Assembly (NCBI RefSeq): GCF_001522545.3 | Contig: NC_031768.1 | Span: 92,304,230-92,368,229 of the forward strand | Length of the DNA: 64,000 bases | Origin: Parus major | Lineage: Eukaryota; Chordata; Aves; Passeriformes; Paridae | Reading direction: 5' to 3' | Part shown: in pieces, positions 63,751 to 64,000 of the stretch | Position numbering within the stretch: position 1 is the stretch's first letter | Layout: each line of letters begins with the position of its first letter | Made by a program: the position numbers and the translations under genes | The notes under the pieces: model-generated | The model's database searches: none | Told to the model about the DNA's origin: nothing | The model's input: the letters and a program-made list of their open reading frames with translations, nothing else

Positions 63751-64000
63751 TTGACTTGACTGTAGCAGATCATTCAAATTTTTTTTCCCCTAAACGAAAT
63801 TTCATTGAAATTGTTGTATTTTCAGTGCCTCACTTTTGATAAATCGGCATCTTCCAATGGCCATATGTTCTATTGGAAAAATCTCAAGTCATCCTAGTTG
63901 TATGCACCCAGATGATACTCAGTTTCATGGTATGTTCCGTCGTATGGTATGTGGTGCAGAGAAAGGAAAACAAGAAAGTGATAGTGGAAATGACACTGAG

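Larger units (their letters stand above)
56251..64000. other. Non-coding stretch to window end, no gene seen
   Basis: No exon or RNA gene is supported. The frames at 60487-60702 and 61130-61420 are short and unrecognised, and the second is hydrophobic by composition. Simple purine and T tracts (56913-56945, 62111-62123) and a small duplication (63730-63750) are the only structures I could name. Confidence 0.55.

Noticed and set aside
1..64000. Search by eye for CRISPR arrays, bacterial operons, telomere repeats, mitochondrial insertions, intact retroviral genes and satellite arrays
   Set aside because: None seen. Repeats are limited to CR1 pieces, one SINE, simple sequence and possible ancient scraps.

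Overview
This window reads as non-coding nuclear DNA from a bird, probably a songbird. The bird call rests on three CR1 retroposon pieces: one cut by the left edge, one at 30337-30815 and one at 37298-37484. Each has the typical CR1 3' end of TGATTCT-type octamers. The songbird lean rests on a short element at 36764-36911. It has a tRNA-Ile-like head with A box, AAT anticodon loop and B box, and a CR1-like tail, which is the layout I remember for TguSINE1 of zebra finch. There is no bacterial or organellar gene structure.

I found no protein-coding exon I would defend. The open reading frames are short, overlap on both strands, and show no recognisable domain or conserved composition. The longest (about 209 codons, minus strand, 18261-18890) is a low-complexity by-product of a CpG island.

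Layout. From 1 to about 18.3 kb there is AT-rich non-coding DNA with a CR1 tail, a 33-bp AT microsatellite, small simple repeats and probable ancient retroposon scraps. From 18.34 to 18.84 kb there is a compact CpG island with a 24-base T tract and a guanine-run block. It is the best promoter candidate here and may be followed by a non-coding first exon ending at a donor-like site at 19219/19220. From 19 to 30 kb there is more AT-rich DNA, a second GC-rich patch near 23 kb, and a possible decayed coding fragment at 29740-30230 (minus). From 30.3 to 37.5 kb lie two CR1 pieces and the SINE. From 37.5 to 64 kb there is AT-rich DNA with simple repeats, a perfect EBF-type palindrome at 43400-43411, and several stretches that look like conserved non-coding elements: little low-complexity sequence, scattered CpGs in AT-rich context, homeodomain-like TAATTA cores.

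The simplest overall reading is an intron, gene-flanking landscape or gene desert holding one promoter and many candidate enhancers. The conserved-element calls are guesses from texture, since no alignment was possible. I did not identify the host gene.
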